From assembly GCA_030740135.1 (NCBI GenBank), contig JASLXW010000084.1:1-11334 (forward strand): DNA of 11,334 nt, read 5' to 3'. Origin of the DNA: Nitrospinota bacterium (lineage in GTDB: Bacteria > UBA8248 > JACPRG01). Below, in pieces: positions 9,558 through 11,334 of the stretch. The notes beneath the pieces were generated by a model. That model searched no databases and had not been told where the DNA came from. It saw only the letters and a program-made list of their open reading frames with translations. Within the stretch, counting starts at the first letter, position 1; each line of letters starts with the position of its first letter. The translations under genes and the position numbers were made by a program.

Positions 9558-10385
9558 ATGAAAAGGATTCTCCTCATCGGTGGCGCGGCGGTGATTATCA
9601 TCGTCGTCGTGATTTACTTCGTATTCACCTCGCTCGACACCATCACCAAAGCCGCGGTCGAGAAGTACGGCTCCGAGATCACACAGACCGATGTCCGGCT
9701 GAGCGGTGTGGAGATATCGGCGTCCGAAGGCAAGGCCGGATTGTTCGGATTCAGCGTGGGCAACCCGAAGACGTTCAAGACGCCCACCGCGTTCCAGCTT
9801 GGCGAAGCCAGCCTCGACCTGGACTTGGGCTCCCTCCGGAAGGACGTCATCCGCATCCGCCGAATCGTCATCGGCTCGCCGCGCGTGACGTACGAGATCG
9901 CCAAGGGGGGCAGCAACGTCGACGCCATTCAGCGCAACGTCAACGCCTATCTGGGACCGAAGAAAATGGAGGGCGCTCGCCGGGAGGAGCCGAAGGGAGA
10001 CGCGAAGGCGGGCCCGAAGCTGATTGTTGAAAGCTCCCTGTTCCGCAACGGCCGGGTGGACCTCAACGCGGAGAAGCTGGCCGGCCAAAAGATGACCATC
10101 CCCTTGCCCGACATCCACCTGAGAGACCTCGGCAAGGCCAAGGGCGACGTCACGCCCGCCGAGTTGACGAATGAGATCCTTGCCGCCGTCCGCAAGGCGG
10201 CCGTGAAGGCCATCCGGGAGAAGGGCCTCGACCAGGCGCTCGGCCAGGTCAAGGGCAAGGCGCTCAAGAGGGGCCGGGAGATCCTCAAGAAAGCCATGGG
10301 AGGGGAGCAAAAAGGCGCCGTGGGATCCCTGAAGAAGGGCGCGGCGGAAGCGGGCAAGGCCCTGAAGAACCTGCTTGGGAACTAG
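9558..10385 (+). CDS. AsmA-like membrane-anchored protein, function unknown
   Basis: A 275-residue protein with one N-terminal membrane helix (residues 4-24, after the positive MKR start) and no cysteine of a lipoprotein box, so it should be anchored in the inner membrane with its body in the periplasm. Residues about 26-195 form short beta-rich blocks typical of the AsmA-like family: the DVRLSGVEISASEGKAGLFG segment (45-64), a GNP turn at 68-70, SLDLDLGSLRKDVIRIRRIV (85-104), VTYEIAKGGSNVDAIQRNVN (110-129), and IPLPDIHLRDLGK (181-193). The last ~80 residues are lysine- and alanine-rich amphipathic helix. It resembles the short AsmA-type proteins of about 250 residues seen in many Gram-negative genomes, whose role is not established. 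AGGAG lies eight bases before the ATG. It is divergent from mnmG and has no obvious partner nearby. Confidence 0.8.
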   Translation: MKRILLIGGAAVIIIVVVIYFVFTSLDTITKAAVEKYGSEITQTDVRLSGVEISASEGKAGLFGFSVGNPKTFKTPTAFQLGEASLDLDLGSLRKDVIRIRRIVIGSPRVTYEIAKGGSNVDAIQRNVNAYLGPKKMEGARREEPKGDAKAGPKLIVESSLFRNGRVDLNAEKLAGQKMTIPLPDIHLRDLGKAKGDVTPAELTNEILAAVRKAAVKAIREKGLDQALGQVKGKALKRGREILKKAMGGEQKGAVGSLKKGAAEAGKALKNLLGN

Positions 10386-10430
10386 CGTCCCGTCCCCTGC
10401 CGAATCGCCGTCCGACACTCGATGCCGCGA

Positions 10431-10463
10431 ATTCCGAGACCCTTCGCGCATGCCCGGAATGAC
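10431..10463. repeat. Possible degenerate dispersed repeat with ATTCCG/CGGAAT ends
   Basis: ATTCCG (10431-10436) pairs with CGGAAT (10455-10460) around an interior beginning AGACCCTTCGCGC. The pattern 'ATTCCGAGACCCTTCGC ... GGAATGAC' resembles intergenic repeats common in some bacterial genomes. The interior no longer forms a good stem, so it would be a decayed copy. It is different from the element at 7067-7183. Confidence 0.35.
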
Positions 10464-10520
10464 AGGCCAACGATAAATCGCCAGATTGCACGGAAGAAGA
10501 AAATGATGACCAAGGAACGA

Positions 10521-10537
10521 GAGGGCGCAGCGCCCTC
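10521..10537. other. Perfect GC hairpin, possible transcript end of the AsmA-like gene
   Basis: GAGGGCGC, one A, then GCGCCCTC: an 8-bp perfect palindrome about 135 bases after the AsmA-like stop. No T-run follows on either strand, so it is not a standard intrinsic terminator; it may be part of a small repeat or a 3'-end hairpin. Confidence 0.35.
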
Positions 10538-10698
10538 CGCGTGGCAGTCGCTTCCGTAAAAATGACGACACAAACTGCGACCGGCCTAAAGAACAGCGGG
10601 TGGCTTTGCCGAAAAGACATACAAGGGGTGATCGACAAAACTGGGGCCGGGCTGGCGAGACACCTGCCGTCGGGAGCAAGGGCCCCGCGGAAGGTCGC

Positions 10699-10842
10699 AT
10701 GAACGTCAAATTCCAGGATGTCTTCGAAAGGTATGCGGCGCAATTCCATGACGAGGCGGCGCGTCCGAAAACTCAACATCCTGGTGGTGGAGGATTCCAG
10801 CGAGGCGCGCAGACTCGTCTGTGGAATCCTTCGCAATCCTGA
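10699..10842 (+). CDS. Possible 47-codon upstream ORF overlapping the receiver gene
   Basis: ATG at 10699 has GGAAGG four bases upstream, a better ribosome site than any start of the receiver gene. Its first 24 residues (MNVKFQDVFERYAAQFHDEA and so on) look protein-like. It then runs out of frame through the start of the receiver domain and ends with low-complexity sequence. It could be a leader ORF that couples translation, a remnant, or the true N-terminus of the receiver protein if a single-base error or frameshift lies near 10760-10775. No family is recognised. Confidence 0.25.
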   Translation: MNVKFQDVFERYAAQFHDEAARPKTQHPGGGGFQRGAQTRLWNPSQS

Positions 10843-11161
10843 GCTCGGCCGCCCCATATACTCGATTGGGGCGGAAAACGGCAGGAAGGCGCTATCGATT
10901 CTCGGCATGAGGCCCGTGGACGTTATCCTGGCGGATTGGCGGATGCCTGAGATGAGCGGGCTGGAGATGCTCAAGGAAATCCGCGAAAAGGAGAACCTGC
11001 GGGACATTCCCGTCATCATGCTGACGGCCGTCGCCGATAAGGAAGAGATTATTAAATCGATTCAGGCGGGGGCGACGGAGTACCTCCTGAAACCTTTCAC
11101 GATTGAAGACCTGCAGGAAAAAATCACCTCCGTCCTCCGGTTGGCCGAAAGACTGAAATAA
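10718..11161 (+). CDS. Stand-alone CheY-like response regulator receiver protein
   Basis: A single receiver domain with no output domain, so it should act by protein contact or as a phosphorelay shuttle. Numbered from ATG 10718, the hallmarks are all present: the acidic pair E25-D26 in ILVVEDSSEARR, phosphoacceptor D73 in ILADWRMPEMSG, T103 in VIMLTAVADKEE, Y122 in GATEYLLKPF and the conserved K125. The domain spans residues 19-145, so nothing follows it. Three in-frame ATGs exist (10718, 10733, 10748); none has a good ribosome site. The domain really begins at residue 18, so 10748 would also give a complete protein; the Arg-rich segment before it is atypical. No histidine kinase is adjacent in the window, so its partner and pathway are unknown. 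Confidence 0.88.
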   Translation: MSSKGMRRNSMTRRRVRKLNILVVEDSSEARRLVCGILRNPELGRPIYSIGAENGRKALSILGMRPVDVILADWRMPEMSGLEMLKEIREKENLRDIPVIMLTAVADKEEIIKSIQAGATEYLLKPFTIEDLQEKITSVLRLAERLK

Positions 11162-11282
11162 GGGATTTAGAACGCCTCCATTCATTCCTCTCATCTTGCG
11201 TTGACTTCACAAGCCCTTCCCGGGAACGAAAGCGGGAAAAACCGATAATTCAAGACCTGACCCCCACCATCGCGCGCATTTC

Positions 11283-11315
11283 AAAAAAAGCAGCCGGGGG
11301 GCTCCGCCCCCTGGC
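11283..11315 (-). terminator. Intrinsic terminator for a minus-strand gene beyond the right edge
   Basis: Read on the minus strand, a GC-rich stem (GCC, a mismatch, GGGGGC; loop GGA; GCCCCC, mismatch, GGC; plus-strand 11315-11293) is followed after three bases by seven T (plus-strand A-run 11289-11283). This is a standard rho-independent terminator and implies a leftward gene ending just outside the window, convergent with the receiver gene. The nearby run of nine C (11315-11323) and TGGCCC/GGGCCA (11312-11317, 11325-11330) can form an alternative hairpin. Confidence 0.72.
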
Positions 11316-11334
11316 CCCCCCCCAGGGCCAAAGA

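Larger units (their letters stand above)
10386..10698. other. Intergenic stretch before the response regulator
   Basis: About 310 bases with no convincing gene. It holds a degenerate inverted repeat (10431-10463) and a GC hairpin (10521-10537), neither followed by a T-run. No strong promoter toward the receiver gene is visible. Confidence 0.55.

Noticed and set aside
10653..10668. Sigma54-type promoter (GG-N10-GC) before the receiver gene
   Set aside because: Only the minimal GG and GC positions and part of the flanks match, and no enhancer-binding protein is nearby; such matches are common by chance in GC-rich DNA.
9441..10709. Minus-strand open frame of 422 codons opposite the AsmA-like gene
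   Set aside because: The plus-strand gene has a ribosome site, membrane anchor and family-like pattern; the minus frame is a shadow.
11210..11260. Plus-strand terminator for the receiver gene (TTCCCG/CGGGAA)
   Set aside because: The loop is ten bases and no T-run follows; only A-rich sequence is downstream.

Overview
The window is GC-rich, bacterial and chromosomal in character. It looks like core chromosome close to a replication origin, because it carries the conserved block mnmG-rsmG-parA-parB together with two parS sites. A membrane-anchored AsmA-like protein points to a cell envelope with an outer membrane. I cannot name the phylum from sequence alone. No phage, plasmid, CRISPR, tRNA or rRNA signal is visible.

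Layout. All but the last two well-supported genes are on the minus strand. Read in their own direction, from right to left, they are mnmG (9232-7328), an intergenic stretch with a 117-bp inverted-repeat element (7067-7183), rsmG (6808-6116), a parS pair (6073-6088 and 6112-6127), parA (6052-5291) and parB (5206-4343). A good sigma70-type promoter follows (4273-4245). It leads into the start of an A/V-type ATPase operon: peripheral-stalk subunit G/H (4180-3848), membrane subunit I/a (3861-1798), proteolipid K (1721-1239), stalk subunit E (1176-556) and the first 186 codons of subunit C (559-1, cut by the window edge). This matches the order F-I-K-E-C of the Enterococcus hirae ntp operon, so the F, A, B and D subunits should lie beyond position 1. 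On the plus strand, divergent from mnmG, are an AsmA-like protein (9558-10385) and a stand-alone CheY-type receiver (10718-11161). The right edge holds an intrinsic terminator for a minus-strand gene outside the window.

How it fits together. MnmG (tRNA wobble-uridine modification) and RsmG (16S rRNA m7G methylation) are housekeeping RNA-modification enzymes. ParA, ParB and the nearby parS sites form a chromosome segregation module. In many bacteria the gid-par block is followed by the F-type ATP synthase operon. Here the same slot is occupied by a rotary A/V-type ATPase, and its K subunit keeps the residues that bind Na+ in the E. hirae enzyme. The most notable points are this ATPase swap, the predicted Na+ specificity, the parS site that doubles as the last codons of rsmG, and the repeat element. 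I found no convincing undescribed multi-gene system.
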